64,000 bases of DNA from Dyella terrae (GTDB lineage: Bacteria > Pseudomonadota > Gammaproteobacteria > Xanthomonadales > Rhodanobacteraceae): the NCBI RefSeq assembly GCF_004322705.1, contig NZ_SIZZ01000001.1:496001-560000 (forward strand), in the 5' to 3' direction. Positions within the stretch are counted from its first letter, which is position 1, and each line of letters starts with the position of its first letter. The position numbers were made by a program, and so were the translations under genes. Below the pieces are notes generated by a model. It saw only the letters and a list, made by a program, of their open reading frames with translations. It was not told where the DNA came from and searched no databases. Below are positions 17,624-31,357 of this stretch, piece after piece.

Positions 17624-19513
17624 TCAGACTTCCAGCGTAGCCAGGTCGCCCTTTTCTTCGAGCCAGGACTTGCGGTCGCCGGAGCGCTTCTTGGCCAGCA
17701 GCATGTCCATGAGCTTCGTGGTGCCTTCGCCATCGTCGACGGTCAGCTGCACCAGGCGGCGGGTATCGGGATGGATAGTGGATTCGCGCAACTGACCCGG
17801 ATTCATTTCGCCCAGACCCTTGAAGCGGGTCACGCTGACCTGGCCCTTCATCTTTTCGCGCTCGATGCGCTGGAGCATCGCGGTCTTTTCGTTTTCATCC
17901 AGGCAATAGAAGACCTGCTTGCCTACGTCGACGCGGAACAGCGGCGGCATGGCGACGAACACGTGGCCCTCGCGGACCAGTGCGGGGAAGTGGCGCAAGA
18001 ACAGGGCGCTCAGCAAGGTGGCGATATGCAGGCCATCCGAATCGGCGTCGGCGAGGATGACCACCTTGCCGTAGCGCAAGCTGGAGAGATCGTCCTTGCC
18101 CGGGTCGCAGCCGATGGCTACGGCGAGGTTATGGACTTCCTCCGATGCGAGCACCGAGGTCGACTCCACTTCCCAGGTGTTGAGGATCTTGCCGCGCAGC
18201 GGAAGGATTGCCTGGAATTCCTTGTCACGCGCCTGCTTGGCGCTGCCGCCGGCCGAGTCACCCTCCACCAGGAACAGCTCGGTGCGGCTCAGGTCGGTGG
18301 CCGTGCAGTCGGCGAGCTTGCCGGGCAGGGCGGGACCTTGCGTAATCTTTTTGCGGACCACCTGCTTGGACGCTTTCAAGCGTGCGCTCGCACGCTCGAT
18401 CGCCAGCTGTGCAATACGCTCGCCCAGTTCGACGTTCTGGTTGAGCCACAAGCTGAAAGCGTCGTGCACGACGTTTTCGACCAGGGCGGCGGCGTTGCGC
18501 GACGACAGGCGCTCCTTGGTCTGGCCGGCGAATTGCGGGTCCTGGAGCTTCGCCGACAGCACGAAGGCGAGGCGCTCCCACACGTCTTCCGGGGCGAGCT
18601 TCACGCCGCGCGGCAACAGGTTGCGGATGTCGCAGAACTCGCGGATGGCATTGGTCAGGCCGCTGCGCAGGCCGTTGACGTGCGTTCCGCCCTGCGCGGT
18701 GGGGATCAGGTTGACGTAGCTTTCCTGGACCAGCTCGCCCTCGGGCAGCCAGGCGAGCGCAACGTCCAGCCCTTCGGTGTCGCGGGCCACATGGTGCACA
18801 TAGAGATCCTGCGGCAGCGCTTCGGCGCCTTCAAGTTCGCCGCGCAGGTAATCGCGCAGGCCATCTTCGTAATGCCACTCGGAGACTTCGCCGGTCGCTT
18901 CGTCGGTAAGCTTCACGTTGAGGCCAGCGCAGAGCACGGCCTTGGCGCGCAGGAGGTGCTTGAGCTTCGATAGCAGGATTTTCGGCGAATCGAAGTACTT
19001 CGCTTCCGGCCAGAAGCGCACCGTGGTGCCGGTCTTTTTCTTCGGCACGCTGCCGATGATTTCCAGCTCGCTGACGCGATCGCCGTGCTCGAATGCCATG
19101 CGGTATTCGTTGCCATCGCGGCGGATGGTCACTTCCACGCGGCTCGACAGCGCGTTCACCACCGACACGCCCACGCCGTGCAGGCCGCCGGAGAAGTTGT
19201 AGTTCTTGCCCGAGAACTTGCCGCCCGCATGCAGGCGCGTGAGGATCAGCTCGACGCCCGGAATCCCTTCTTCCGGATGGATATCCACCGGCATGCCGCG
19301 GCCATCGTCGGAGACCTCCACCGAGCCGTCGCTGTGCACCACCACATCAATGGCGCTGGCATGGCCGGCGAGCGCTTCGTCCACCGAGTTGTCGATGACT
19401 TCCTGCGCCAGATGGTTCGGGCGCGAGGTGTCGGTGTACATGCCCGGGCGGCGTTTGACGGGGTCAAGACCCGAGAGGACTTCAATGTCGGCGGCGTTGT
19501 AACGACTGCTCAT
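17624..19513 (-). CDS. parE: DNA topoisomerase IV subunit B
   Basis: The ATPase subunit of the type IIA enzyme that decatenates daughter chromosomes. The 629-residue product has the GHKL ATPase motifs [20 protein letters not shown] and [15 protein letters not shown], and the Toprim region with [14 protein letters not shown] and PLRGKILN followed by [10 protein letters not shown]. It is ParE rather than GyrB by its shorter length and lack of the GyrB insertion. The partner parC is not in the window. Transcribed on the minus strand, upstream of haaO. Confidence 0.96.
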   Translation of the reverse strand: MSSRYNAADIEVLSGLDPVKRRPGMYTDTSRPNHLAQEVIDNSVDEALAGHASAIDVVVHSDGSVEVSDDGRGMPVDIHPEEGIPGVELILTRLHAGGKFSGKNYNFSGGLHGVGVSVVNALSSRVEVTIRRDGNEYRMAFEHGDRVSELEIIGSVPKKKTGTTVRFWPEAKYFDSPKILLSKLKHLLRAKAVLCAGLNVKLTDEATGEVSEWHYEDGLRDYLRGELEGAEALPQDLYVHHVARDTEGLDVALAWLPEGELVQESYVNLIPTAQGGTHVNGLRSGLTNAIREFCDIRNLLPRGVKLAPEDVWERLAFVLSAKLQDPQFAGQTKERLSSRNAAALVENVVHDAFSLWLNQNVELGERIAQLAIERASARLKASKQVVRKKITQGPALPGKLADCTATDLSRTELFLVEGDSAGGSAKQARDKEFQAILPLRGKILNTWEVESTSVLASEEVHNLAVAIGCDPGKDDLSSLRYGKVVILADADSDGLHIATLLSALFLRHFPALVREGHVFVAMPPLFRVDVGKQVFYCLDENEKTAMLQRIEREKMKGQVSVTRFKGLGEMNPGQLRESTIHPDTRRLVQLTVDDGEGTTKLMDMLLAKKRSGDRKSWLEEKGDLATLEV

Positions 19514-19570
19514 TGGGGGCTTCGTTGGAAATTAGTCGGGGGAGGATGGGGTGACGTGCAGGTGGGGTCA

Positions 19571-19663
19571 AGGGTTAACGGGAAACAGTAAACGGTAAGA
19601 GCCATGGAAGGGTGAGGTGGCTTCGCGGACTGGCACTTTCTTTTACCGTTTACTGTTAACCGT
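19571..19663. repeat. Inverted-repeat pair (REP-like) between parE and aminopeptidase P
   Basis: ACAGTAAACGGTAA at 19585-19598 recurs as its exact reverse complement at 19643-19656. Each arm also carries GGTTAAC (19573-19579) or GTTAACC (19655-19661); in the left arm five bases separate the two words, in the right arm they overlap. The loop is about 44 bases. The composition, AT-rich against a GC-rich background, and the paired arrangement suggest a dispersed repeat. Confidence 0.6.
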
Positions 19664-19667
19664 TCTT

Positions 19668-21467
19668 CTAAATCGGCGCGCAATGCCGTTCCAGCCAGGC
19701 CGCGTCGGCATCTTCGAGCAGAGGGGCGAGCGCCGCCCGCACCATGGCGTGATAGTCATCCAGCCAGGCACGTTCCTCGGGGTTGAGCAGGCTCGGTTCG
19801 AGGGTACGACGGTCGAAAGGACACAGGGTCAGCGTCTCAAAGGCCTGGAATTCGCCAAATTCGGTCTTGTCGGCGTCGACGATGACGGCGAGATTTTCGT
19901 GGCGGATGCCGTGGCGGCCGGGTTTGTAAAGCCCCGGCTCGATCGAGGTGATCATCCCGGGGTCGAGGGTGACGAGCGTGCCGCCGGAAATGGGCGGCCG
20001 GATGCTGTGCGGCCCTTCGTGCACATTGAGGAAGAAGCCGACGCCGTGACCGGTGCCATGGCCGTAGTCCATGCCGCTGGCCCACAGCGGAGCGCGGGCG
20101 AGGGCGTCCAGTTGGGGGCCGCTGGCGTTGCGAGGGAACCGGGCGCGCGACAGGGCGATCAGGCCCTTCATGACGAGCGTCGAGTCGCGTCGCTGCTCAG
20201 CCGTCGTCTCACCGAGGGCAAGGACGCGGGTGACATCCGTGGTGCCCCCCAGGTACTGGCCGCCGGAGTCGACCAGCAGCAGGCCCTGTGCCTTGAGTGC
20301 GCTGTGATGTTCCGGCGTGGCGCGATAGTGGGGCAGCGCGCCGTTAGCCTGGTAGCCGGCGATGGTGGAAAAACTCTCGCCGACGAAATCCGGCTGGGCA
20401 GAGCGTTCCTCGTGCAGCAGCGCGTCAACATCCAGTTCCGTCTGCGGCATGCCGGCGGTAACCCGTTCCTCGAGACGGCGGAATGCACGCACCAGCGCCG
20501 CACCGTCCCGGCGCATGACCTCGCGAATGTGATCCAGCTCGACCGGGCCCTTGCGGGCCTTCATCAGCGTGGACGGGTTGGCGCCTTCGATCCAGGTGAC
20601 GGGGGTCGGCACGCTGTCGCCGATGGCGCTGACGATGCGCATGCTGTCCACCAGCAGGCGGTCGTCGGGCGTCAGTTCGCCCAGCGCGTCAGTAATGGTT
20701 GAGTAGTCGGCCAGATGCACGCCGTCGGCGGCCAGGGCGGCAACCGTAGCGTCGGTCAGCTTGGATCGACCGACGAACAGCGTGCCCGACCCGTCGAGGC
20801 GGATGAGCAGGTGGGCGAGAAAGACCGGATTGCACTCGACGTCGCTGCCGCGCAGGTTCGTGATCCACGCGATGTCGTCGAGGCTTGAGATCAGGTGATG
20901 GGTGGCGCCGGCCTTGCGCATGGCGTTGCGAATCCGGCCAAGCTTGTCGGCGCGGGTTTCCGCGGCGTAGCGCAGGGCGTGTTCGACGATCGGCTGTGTG
21001 GGCAGGTCCGGGCGATCGGTCCACACCATTGCCGGGAGGTCCAGGTCCGTCCGCAGGCGGGCCCCGGTTGCGTCGAAGCGACGGGCGATGGTGCGCCGGG
21101 TGGACACCGCCAGGCTGTCGCCAGCCACGGCCAGCACGGCGTCCTCTCCGAGGTGATCTTCAAGCCATGCCAGGTGCTCCGGCGCATGCGGAGTGCGCTG
21201 GCGCATCAGTTCCACGCCCGTCCCGGCCAGTTCCTGCTCCGCCTGGGCGAAGTACCGCGAGTCGGTCCACACGCCCGCGTGGTCGGCGGTCACCACTAAT
21301 GTGCCGGCCGAGCCGGTGAAACCCGACAGCCATGCCCGGGCCTGCCAATGCGCGGGCAAGTACTCCGAAAGGTGGGGGTCGGCACTGGGAACGAGGCAGG
21401 CGGCCACGTGGTGCTGGCGCATGGCCTGGCGCAGGGCGGCAATTCGGGAGGGGATGGGGGTGCTCAT
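19668..21467 (-). CDS. M24B aminopeptidase P (Xaa-Pro aminopeptidase), long form
   Basis: It removes an N-terminal residue ahead of proline. At 599 residues it is the long three-domain form, like eukaryotic cytosolic APP1: two creatinase-like N-domains then a pita-bread catalytic domain from about residue 310. Dimetal ligands are visible in order: D in LLVDSGGQYLGGTTDVTR (two Asp), H in GHGTGHGVGFFLNVHEG, and the two Glu in ITSIEPGLY and GIRHENLAVI. No signal peptide, so cytoplasmic. It is separated from parE by the repeat pair. Confidence 0.92.
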   Translation of the reverse strand: MSTPIPSRIAALRQAMRQHHVAACLVPSADPHLSEYLPAHWQARAWLSGFTGSAGTLVVTADHAGVWTDSRYFAQAEQELAGTGVELMRQRTPHAPEHLAWLEDHLGEDAVLAVAGDSLAVSTRRTIARRFDATGARLRTDLDLPAMVWTDRPDLPTQPIVEHALRYAAETRADKLGRIRNAMRKAGATHHLISSLDDIAWITNLRGSDVECNPVFLAHLLIRLDGSGTLFVGRSKLTDATVAALAADGVHLADYSTITDALGELTPDDRLLVDSMRIVSAIGDSVPTPVTWIEGANPSTLMKARKGPVELDHIREVMRRDGAALVRAFRRLEERVTAGMPQTELDVDALLHEERSAQPDFVGESFSTIAGYQANGALPHYRATPEHHSALKAQGLLLVDSGGQYLGGTTDVTRVLALGETTAEQRRDSTLVMKGLIALSRARFPRNASGPQLDALARAPLWASGMDYGHGTGHGVGFFLNVHEGPHSIRPPISGGTLVTLDPGMITSIEPGLYKPGRHGIRHENLAVIVDADKTEFGEFQAFETLTLCPFDRRTLEPSLLNPEERAWLDDYHAMVRAALAPLLEDADAAWLERHCAPI

Positions 21468-21527
21468 TCGTTCATGTTAGTCCATCCCGGATGGGCCTCG
21501 CCGCGCCATTTCGAAGGGGTCAGATGA

Positions 21528-25480
<3,953 letters not shown>

Positions 25481-25498
25481 GCGGGAGACGGACGAGCC

Positions 25499-25831
25499 AT
25501 GCTGCGCTGGATTGCTCTGGTGTTGTTGCTCGTGCTGATCGGTCTGCAGGTGAAACTGTGGACCGGCAACGGCGGCGTGCGCGAAGTGGAATCGCTTCGC
25601 GCTTCCGTCAAGAAGCAGGCGGACGATAACGCCCGGTTGCTCCAGCGCAACCAGGCGCTTGGCGCTGACGTGGATGACCTCAAGCACGGCGAACAGGCAG
25701 TCGAAGCGCGTGCGCGTGCGGAGCTGGGCCTGGTCAAGCCGGGCGAAACCTTCTACCAGGTCGTGGAAAAGCCGGGCGCGGCCAGCAGCGTCGCGCCGCC
25801 GCCACCCTCAACCCCCAGCAACGGGCCATAA
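25499..25831 (+). CDS. ftsB: Cell division protein FtsB
   Basis: A small bitopic inner-membrane protein of the divisome that forms a complex with FtsL and FtsQ. The 110-residue product has one membrane helix (about 4-20, WIALVLLLVLIGLQVKLW), a coiled coil (about 25-65) and the end region with ARAELGLVKPGETFYQVVE typical of FtsB. The proline-rich tail is not conserved. It sits between eno and ispD, as in most gammaproteobacteria, two bases before the ispD start. Confidence 0.93.
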   Translation: MLRWIALVLLLVLIGLQVKLWTGNGGVREVESLRASVKKQADDNARLLQRNQALGADVDDLKHGEQAVEARARAELGLVKPGETFYQVVEKPGAASSVAPPPPSTPSNGP

Positions 25832-25833
25832 GC

Positions 25834-26523
25834 ATGAGCGGTCTGTGGTGTGTCGTGCCGGCAGCCGGTCGTGGCGCCCGGGTAGGGGGAGACATCCCTA
25901 AGCAATACCTGCCGTTGGCGGGGCGCCCGCTGATACTGCACACCCTGGATCGGCTCGGGTCGCATCCGGGGATCGCCGGGCTGATGGTGGTGCTGGGGGC
26001 CAATGACGGGCTGTGGCCGGGCCTGACCGAACTTCACGGTAAACCCGTACATACCGTCCTGGGTGGTGCCGAGCGTTGCGATTCGGTCCTGGCGGGATTG
26101 CGTGGCTTGCCTGCCGATGTCGCCGGGCATGATTTCGTGCTGGTGCACGACGCCGCGCGCCCCTGCGTGCGCAAGGCTGATATCGCCAGGCTGATTGCCC
26201 AGGGCGCAGCCGCCGGCGGCGGCCTGCTGGGCGCGCCGTTGCGCGATACGCTCAAGCGGGCAAACGCCGATGGTCGCAGTGAAGTCACGGAACCGCGCGA
26301 TCATCGCTGGCGCGCGTTCACGCCTCAGATGTTCCGCCGTGCCGAACTCGAGCGGGCGCTGCAGTCGGCGGCGACCCAGGGAGTGGTGGTCAGCGACGAG
26401 GCGATGGCGATGGAAAAATCGGGGTTTTCGCCATTTCTTGTCGAGGGGGCGGAAGACAATATCAAGGTAACGACGCCGGCCGATTTTGCGCTGGCTGAAT
26501 TCCTGCTGGAAAAGACGCTTTAA
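25834..26523 (+). CDS. ispD: 2-C-Methyl-D-erythritol 4-phosphate cytidylyltransferase
   Basis: Third enzyme of the MEP isoprenoid route: it joins CTP and MEP. The 229-residue product has the nucleotidyltransferase start VVPAAGRGARVGGDIPKQYLPL (residues about 6-27), the HDAARPCV metal and base-binding motif and the C-terminal VTTPADFALAE. It is followed by ispF after 18 bases; the pair acts two steps apart in the same pathway. CTP comes from PyrG encoded in the same block. Confidence 0.97.
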   Translation: MSGLWCVVPAAGRGARVGGDIPKQYLPLAGRPLILHTLDRLGSHPGIAGLMVVLGANDGLWPGLTELHGKPVHTVLGGAERCDSVLAGLRGLPADVAGHDFVLVHDAARPCVRKADIARLIAQGAAAGGGLLGAPLRDTLKRANADGRSEVTEPRDHRWRAFTPQMFRRAELERALQSAATQGVVVSDEAMAMEKSGFSPFLVEGAEDNIKVTTPADFALAEFLLEKTL

Positions 26524-26541
26524 GGGGAAGGGATTGTGATG

Positions 26542-27015
26542 ATGCGCATCGGCCAGGGTTTCGATGTCCACGCGTTTGGCGAGGGTGGCCACGTCATGCT
26601 GGGCGGCGTGCGCATTCCGCATGATCGCGGCGTGGAAGCCCACTCCGATGGCGACGTCGTCCTGCATGCCCTGTGCGATGCCATCTTTGGCGCGCTGGCG
26701 CTGGGCGATATCGGGCGCCATTTTCCGCCGAGCCAGGAGCAGTGGCGCGACGTGGACAGCCGTGTCTTCCTCCGTCATGCCGCCGGCATGATGCGTGATC
26801 GTGGTTATGCGATGGGTAATGCCGACGTCACGGTCATCTGCGAGCGCCCGAAGGTAGGCCCGCACGCCCAAGCCATGCGCGAAATCATTGCCCGTGAGCT
26901 GGGCTGCGACGTGGAATGCATCAGCGTGAAGGCCACCACGACCGAAAAGCTGGGCTTCACCGGGCGCGGCGAGGGCATTGCAGCCCAGGCCTGCGTCCTG
27001 CTGGTTGTCGCATGA
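26542..27015 (+). CDS. ispF: 2-C-Methyl-D-erythritol 2,4-cyclodiphosphate synthase
   Basis: It cyclises CDP-ME-2-phosphate to the cyclodiphosphate. The 157-residue product has metal ligands in GQGFDVHAF (D, H) and [12 protein letters not shown], and the C-terminal signature [21 protein letters not shown]. Three in-frame starts lie together (GTG 26536, ATG 26539, ATG 26542). The last matches the family N-terminus [10 protein letters not shown] and stands eight bases after AAGGGA, so it is chosen. The stop overlaps mgtE as ATGA. Confidence 0.96.
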   Translation: MRIGQGFDVHAFGEGGHVMLGGVRIPHDRGVEAHSDGDVVLHALCDAIFGALALGDIGRHFPPSQEQWRDVDSRVFLRHAAGMMRDRGYAMGNADVTVICERPKVGPHAQAMREIIARELGCDVECISVKATTTEKLGFTGRGEGIAAQACVLLVVA

Positions 27016-28454
27016 CCGAGGCCGAAGCCCGCGGCTCCGCTAACCGGTTGCACGAGCAGCTGGAAGCCATCATCGATTTGCTACGCCGGCAGAAGCTGGT
27101 GGAGCAGGTGGCCCACGCCCAGCACGGCGTGCATCAGGACATCGTCGACAATCTGTTGCATCGCCAGCATCTGGCGGAGCTTCAGTTGCAGTTGGATGGC
27201 CTTCATCCGGCCGACATCGCGTATATCCTGGAGGCCTTGCCGCTAGAGGATCGCCTGTCCGTCTGGCAGCTGGTCCGGTCCGATCGCGACGGCGAGATCC
27301 TGCTCGAAGTGTCGGACTCGGTACGCGAAACCCTGATCGCCGACATGGACCAGGGCGAAATCCTCGCCGCCGTCGAGCCGCTCGAAGCTGACGAGCTGGC
27401 GGACCTGGTCGAAGACCTCCCTACCGAAGTGCTGCCGGAGCTGATGGCCAGCCTGGACGCGCAGCAGCGCGAGCAGCTGCAGTCGGCACTGTCGTGGAAA
27501 GAGGACCAGGTCGGCGCGTTGATGGACTTCGAGATGGTGACCATCCGCGAGGATGTGAGCCTGGAGACGGTGCTGCGATACCTGCGTCGTTTCGACGAGC
27601 TGCCTGCGCAGACCGACAAGCTGTTCGTAGTGAACAACGTCAACTTGCTGACCGGTGTTTTGCCGCTGCACTGGCTGCTGGTCAATTCGCCCGAGCGCAT
27701 GGTGAGCGAAGTGATGGCGCCCGACGTCAACACCTTCCACCCCGGCGACGATGCGTACGACGTGGCACAGGCGTTTGAGCGCTACGATCTGGTGACTGCG
27801 CCCGTGGTCGACGACCATGGCCACCTGATCGGACGCATCACCGTGGACGCCATGGTGGACGTGATTCGTGAGGAAGGTGAGAGCGAGGCCTTGAGTCGCG
27901 GCGGTCTGCGCGAAGAAGAAGATATCTTCGCCTCCGTGTGGAAGTCGTTCCGCAATCGCTGGGCCTGGCTGGCGATCAATCTCGTGACCGCTTTCGTTGC
28001 CTCGCGCGTGATCGGCCTGTTTGAAGGCTCCATTCAGCACCTGGTCGCACTGGCGACCCTGATGCCGATCGTCGCCGGCATCGGCGGCAATTCCGGCAAC
28101 CAGACCATCACGATGATCGTCCGCGCCATGGCCCTGGACCAGGTCAGCACGGAGAGCGTGCGCCGCCTGTGGCGCAAGGAAATTACGGTATCCCTGGTGA
28201 ATGGCCTGATCTGGGGCAGCGTGATCGGCGTCGTCGCGTGGATGCTCTACGACAATTTTGCACTCGGCGTGGTGATGACCGCGGCGATGACACTGAATCT
28301 GCTGCTCGCTGCCTTTTGCGGCGTCGGCATCCCGATGCTGATGGCGCGAGCCGGTCGCGATCCGGCACTCGGATCGAGCGTATTGATCACCGCCATGACC
28401 GACAGCGGTGGCTTCTTTATTTTCCTGGGTCTGGCGACCCTGTTCCTGATGTAA
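27012..28454 (+). CDS. mgtE: Magnesium transporter MgtE
   Basis: A Mg2+-gated channel of the inner membrane. The 480-residue product has the helical MgtE N-domain (about 45-150, with repeats such as [16 protein letters not shown] and [14 protein letters not shown]), two CBS domains (about 155-290) that sense cytosolic Mg2+, and five membrane helices in the last 170 residues. [10 protein letters not shown] carries the pore-lining conserved motif. The ATG at 27012 overlaps the ispF stop; the longer frame from 26916 lies within ispF. Confidence 0.93.
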   Translation: MTEAEARGSANRLHEQLEAIIDLLRRQKLVEQVAHAQHGVHQDIVDNLLHRQHLAELQLQLDGLHPADIAYILEALPLEDRLSVWQLVRSDRDGEILLEVSDSVRETLIADMDQGEILAAVEPLEADELADLVEDLPTEVLPELMASLDAQQREQLQSALSWKEDQVGALMDFEMVTIREDVSLETVLRYLRRFDELPAQTDKLFVVNNVNLLTGVLPLHWLLVNSPERMVSEVMAPDVNTFHPGDDAYDVAQAFERYDLVTAPVVDDHGHLIGRITVDAMVDVIREEGESEALSRGGLREEEDIFASVWKSFRNRWAWLAINLVTAFVASRVIGLFEGSIQHLVALATLMPIVAGIGGNSGNQTITMIVRAMALDQVSTESVRRLWRKEITVSLVNGLIWGSVIGVVAWMLYDNFALGVVMTAAMTLNLLLAAFCGVGIPMLMARAGRDPALGSSVLITAMTDSGGFFIFLGLATLFLM

Positions 28455-28511
28455 GGATGTCGCCTCGAGCGGCTTCCGGATGATGGCCGTGTCGCGGCCG
28501 AAGGATTGACG

Positions 28512-29519
28512 ATGTCCGAGCTTCCCTACGCCTACGGCGCGCCGCCGTTGACCGCGCAGCTGCGCGCCACCCCTGAAGACTTCCAGGTTGAAGAACTCCT
28601 TGGCTATGAGGCCGACGGCGAAGGCGAGCACGCCATGCTGTGGGTGGAAAAGCGTGGCGCGAATACCGATTGGGTCGGTCGCGAGCTTGCGAAGTTCGCT
28701 GAAGTGTCACCCGTGGGCGTGGGTTTTGCGGGCATGAAGGATCGCCACGCCGTAACGCGCCAGGCGTTCACCGTACAGCTCGCCGGCAAACCCGATCCCG
28801 ATTGGTCGGTATTTCCTCACGCCGAAGTGAGGGTGCTTGCAGCCACGCGGCACAAGCGCAAGCTCAAGCGCGGTGCGTTGCGCGGCAACCGCTTCGTCAT
28901 CGTGCTGCGCAATGCGCAGGGCGACCGGGACGCCGTTGAACGCGTACTGCAGCAGATCGCCACGCGCGGTGTGCCCAACTATTTTGGCGAGCAGCGTTTC
29001 GGGCGCGAGGGCAGCAATATCGCCCAGGCGCGTGCCATGTTCGGTGGCAAGCGTGTGGACCGTGACAAGCGCAGCTTTCTGCTGTCTGCCGCGCGATCGC
29101 ACATCTTCAATGCCGTGCTCGCTGAGCGCGTCGAGCGCGATGCGTGGGACAAGCCGCTTGAAGGTGAGATCTGGTCGCTGGCCGGGTCACGTTCGTGGTT
29201 CGGACCGGAACCGTTCGATGCCACGCTGGCCGATCGTGTTGCCCGTGGCGATATCCATCCGTCGGGGCCGCTCTGGGGGCAGGGCGATACGCCCGCTCAA
29301 GGACCTGCCGCCGAGGTCGAGAACGCGGTGGCGGCGGCCAATCAGGATCTGGCCGACGGGCTGGTTGCCGCGCGAATGGACCAGGAGCGACGTGCACTGC
29401 GTCTGCTGCCTACCGATCTGAAATGGCGCTGGTTGGATGAGGATGCGCTGGAGTTGAGCTTCGAACTGCCGGCGGGCGCGTATGCGACGGTGGTGGTGCG
29501 GGAGCTGGCGGTGGTTTGA
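28512..29519 (+). CDS. truD: tRNA pseudouridine(13) synthase
   Basis: It isomerises U13 in certain tRNAs. The 335-residue product has the catalytic aspartate in GFAGMKDRHAVTRQ (D near 77), GVPNYFGEQRFGREGSN and RSHIFNAVLAERV, diagnostic of TruD. The ATG at 28512 is six bases after AAGGA; the alternative TTG at 28506 overlaps that site and is rejected. In many gammaproteobacteria truD lies between ispF and surE, and the same order holds here, with mgtE and a Smr gene inserted. Confidence 0.96.
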   Translation: MSELPYAYGAPPLTAQLRATPEDFQVEELLGYEADGEGEHAMLWVEKRGANTDWVGRELAKFAEVSPVGVGFAGMKDRHAVTRQAFTVQLAGKPDPDWSVFPHAEVRVLAATRHKRKLKRGALRGNRFVIVLRNAQGDRDAVERVLQQIATRGVPNYFGEQRFGREGSNIAQARAMFGGKRVDRDKRSFLLSAARSHIFNAVLAERVERDAWDKPLEGEIWSLAGSRSWFGPEPFDATLADRVARGDIHPSGPLWGQGDTPAQGPAAEVENAVAAANQDLADGLVAARMDQERRALRLLPTDLKWRWLDEDALELSFELPAGAYATVVVRELAVV

Positions 29520-29565
29520 GGGAGCGTGTCGGCGACTCGACGTAGTCATGTCGCCACCTCCCAGG

Positions 29566-29716
29566 GTCGTCATTCCCGCGAAAGCGGGAATCCAATGGCG
29601 ATGAAATGAGTTGTGACTCACGGTGCCAAAGCTGAGCAAAGGCCGGCGAGTTATTCGCCAGGGGCGAGAACCCCATGTGGTCGCCCCTGGATTCCCGCTT
29701 TCGCGGGAATGACGAC
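29566..29716. repeat. Pair of 29-bp perfect inverted repeats, each a hairpin (REP/MITE-like)
   Basis: A 29-base word at 29566-29594 is repeated exactly, in inverse orientation, at 29688-29716. Each copy is itself palindromic around ATTCCCGCGAAAGCGGGAAT, the core of a repeat common in proteobacterial intergenic DNA and similar to the neisserial dRS3 core ATTCCC-N8-GGGAAT. Between them CCAGGGGCGA (29658-29667) pairs with TCGCCCCTGG (29681-29690). The 151-base unit sits between convergent truD and smr and can fold as a cruciform or a double-ended terminator. Confidence 0.8.
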
Positions 29717-29754
29717 CAGACAAGGGGACGTGATGGCCTCGCCTCGTCTCACTT

Positions 29755-30300
29755 TCACCCCTTCAACAACACCACCACCGCCCCCGTCCCACCCTGCATC
29801 GGCCGCGCCGATGCAAATGCAATCACATCATCGCGTCGCCTGAGCAGGCGATCGGTCAGCGCCTTCAGCACCGGCCCCGCCGCCTTCGACCGCAGCCCCT
29901 TCCCGTGCACGATGCGCACGCAGCGAATCCCGTTGTGCCGGGCCTCGGCCAGGAAGTCCGCGATCGTCGCCGTGGCGGCGGCCGCATTCATCTGATGCAG
30001 GTCGATATCGTCCTGCACGCTGAACTGACCGCGTTTGAGCTGGCGGAGCAGCTTCGGCGGATAACCGTCGCGCAAATAGCTCAGTTCCTCGCCGACTTCC
30101 ATGAGGCCCGGGTCGAACGCCATGTCCAGCAACTCGGCGGGGACAGCGGCTTCGTCAGCTTCGAGCATGTGGGCCCGTGGTTCGGGCTTTGGCGCTTCCG
30201 GTGGCGCGGCCACCTCGTCAAGGCGACGAATCTCGCCGATCGACTCGCGAAACAAGCGGGTGTCGTCGTCGGAGACAGGGTTGGGAGGCCGTCGCTTCAT
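29755..30300 (-). CDS. Smr-domain protein (SmrA-like)
   Basis: A 181-residue soluble protein. The N-terminal half is charged and poorly conserved; the Smr domain covers about residues 97-180 with IDLHQMNAAAATATIADFL and the HGKG motif in VRIVHGKGLRS. Smr domains cleave or bind nucleic acids; SmrA of E. coli is a DNA endonuclease of unclear role. Stand-alone Smr genes should not be read as MutS2. It diverges from surE. Confidence 0.88.
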   Translation of the reverse strand: MKRRPPNPVSDDDTRLFRESIGEIRRLDEVAAPPEAPKPEPRAHMLEADEAAVPAELLDMAFDPGLMEVGEELSYLRDGYPPKLLRQLKRGQFSVQDDIDLHQMNAAAATATIADFLAEARHNGIRCVRIVHGKGLRSKAAGPVLKALTDRLLRRRDDVIAFASARPMQGGTGAVVVLLKG

Positions 30301-30470
30301 GTCGCGGGATGCCGGAGACGCCGTAGGTAATCCTTGTAAGTCTATGCGGGTGGCCGCCTAAATCCCAAGGCGCATTCCGAGGGGTGAAAAGAATGGGATG
30401 AGCCTGCCAAAGCGACGTCCTGTCAGCATGAAACCCGGGCCTCGCTCGGGTAGACTTCAGGGTCTATGGT

Positions 30471-30497
30471 GAATGCCGACAGTTTGGGGCGGCATTC
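30471..30497 (+). promoter_or_regulatory. Hairpin in the surE leader
   Basis: GAATGCCG (30471-30478) pairs perfectly with CGGCATTC (30490-30497), 22 bases before the surE start. It could be an operator or a leader RNA structure; no T-run follows. Confidence 0.3.
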
Positions 30498-30519
30498 CTA
30501 CAAATTCAGATGGATAGCG

Positions 30520-31311
30520 ATGCGAGTACTCGTTAGTAATGACGACGGTGTGGATGCCCCGGGCATCCGCGTCCTGGCTGAGCGACTGGCTGCGGCCGGG
30601 CATGAAGTGACCGTCGTGGCGCCGGATCGGGACCGATCGGGCGCCAGCAACTCCCTGACGCTGGATGCGCCTATTCGTGCGCTGCGAATGGACAACGGCT
30701 ACTACCGCGTTGCCGGGACGCCCACGGACTGCGTCCATCTGGCCCTGGCTGGCATGCTCGATTTCGAGCCGGACATCGTGGTTTCGGGCATCAACAATTC
30801 CGCCAACCTGGGCGATGACGTCATTTACTCCGGCACGGTGTCGGCGGCGATGGAAGGTCGCTTCCTGGGATTGCCGGCCATTGCCGTGTCCCTGGTCAGC
30901 CAGGATCACAAGGGCGAACACTACGAGTCCGCCGCCAAGTCCGTCCTGCGGGTGATGGAACGCCTGGTGGTCGATCCGCTGCCCGCCGATACCATTCTCA
31001 ACGTCAATGTGCCGGACCGTCCCTGGGACGAGATCCATGGCTACGAAGTCACCCGCCTGGGCAAGCGCCACCGCTCCAAGTCCTGCATCAAGCAGACCGA
31101 CCCGCGCGGCAAGACCATCTGGTGGATCGGCCCTGCCGGCGACGTCGATGATGCCGGCCCTGGCACGGACTTCAACGCCATCCATCGCGGCTACGTGTCC
31201 ATTACGCCCATTCATACCGACCTGACCCGCTACCAGGCGCTGGAGAAAGTCAGTACCTGGGTGCAGGGCCTGACCGATGCGATGGTCGATGCCGACGACA
31301 AGGCCGCGTGA
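30520..31311 (+). CDS. surE: 5'/3'-Nucleotidase (survival protein SurE)
   Basis: It dephosphorylates nucleoside monophosphates and short polyphosphates and is linked to stationary-phase survival. The 263-residue product starts [16 protein letters not shown] with the metal aspartates D8 and D9, then [11 protein letters not shown] and [21 protein letters not shown] with the conserved Ser and Asn ligands. An upstream in-frame ATG at 30466 would add 18 unrelated residues. It leads the surE-pcm-yqaA-nlpD block. Confidence 0.96.
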   Translation: MRVLVSNDDGVDAPGIRVLAERLAAAGHEVTVVAPDRDRSGASNSLTLDAPIRALRMDNGYYRVAGTPTDCVHLALAGMLDFEPDIVVSGINNSANLGDDVIYSGTVSAAMEGRFLGLPAIAVSLVSQDHKGEHYESAAKSVLRVMERLVVDPLPADTILNVNVPDRPWDEIHGYEVTRLGKRHRSKSCIKQTDPRGKTIWWIGPAGDVDDAGPGTDFNAIHRGYVSITPIHTDLTRYQALEKVSTWVQGLTDAMVDADDKAA

Positions 31312-31357
31312 GGTGAACGTGCATCCACTTCCGCCATCAGCATTGCGAGGGGAGGGG

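Noticed and set aside
29553-29755. Short frames reading WIPAFAGMTT or SRFRGNDD
   Set aside because: These are translations of the inverted repeat and recur as spurious ORFs in many genomes.
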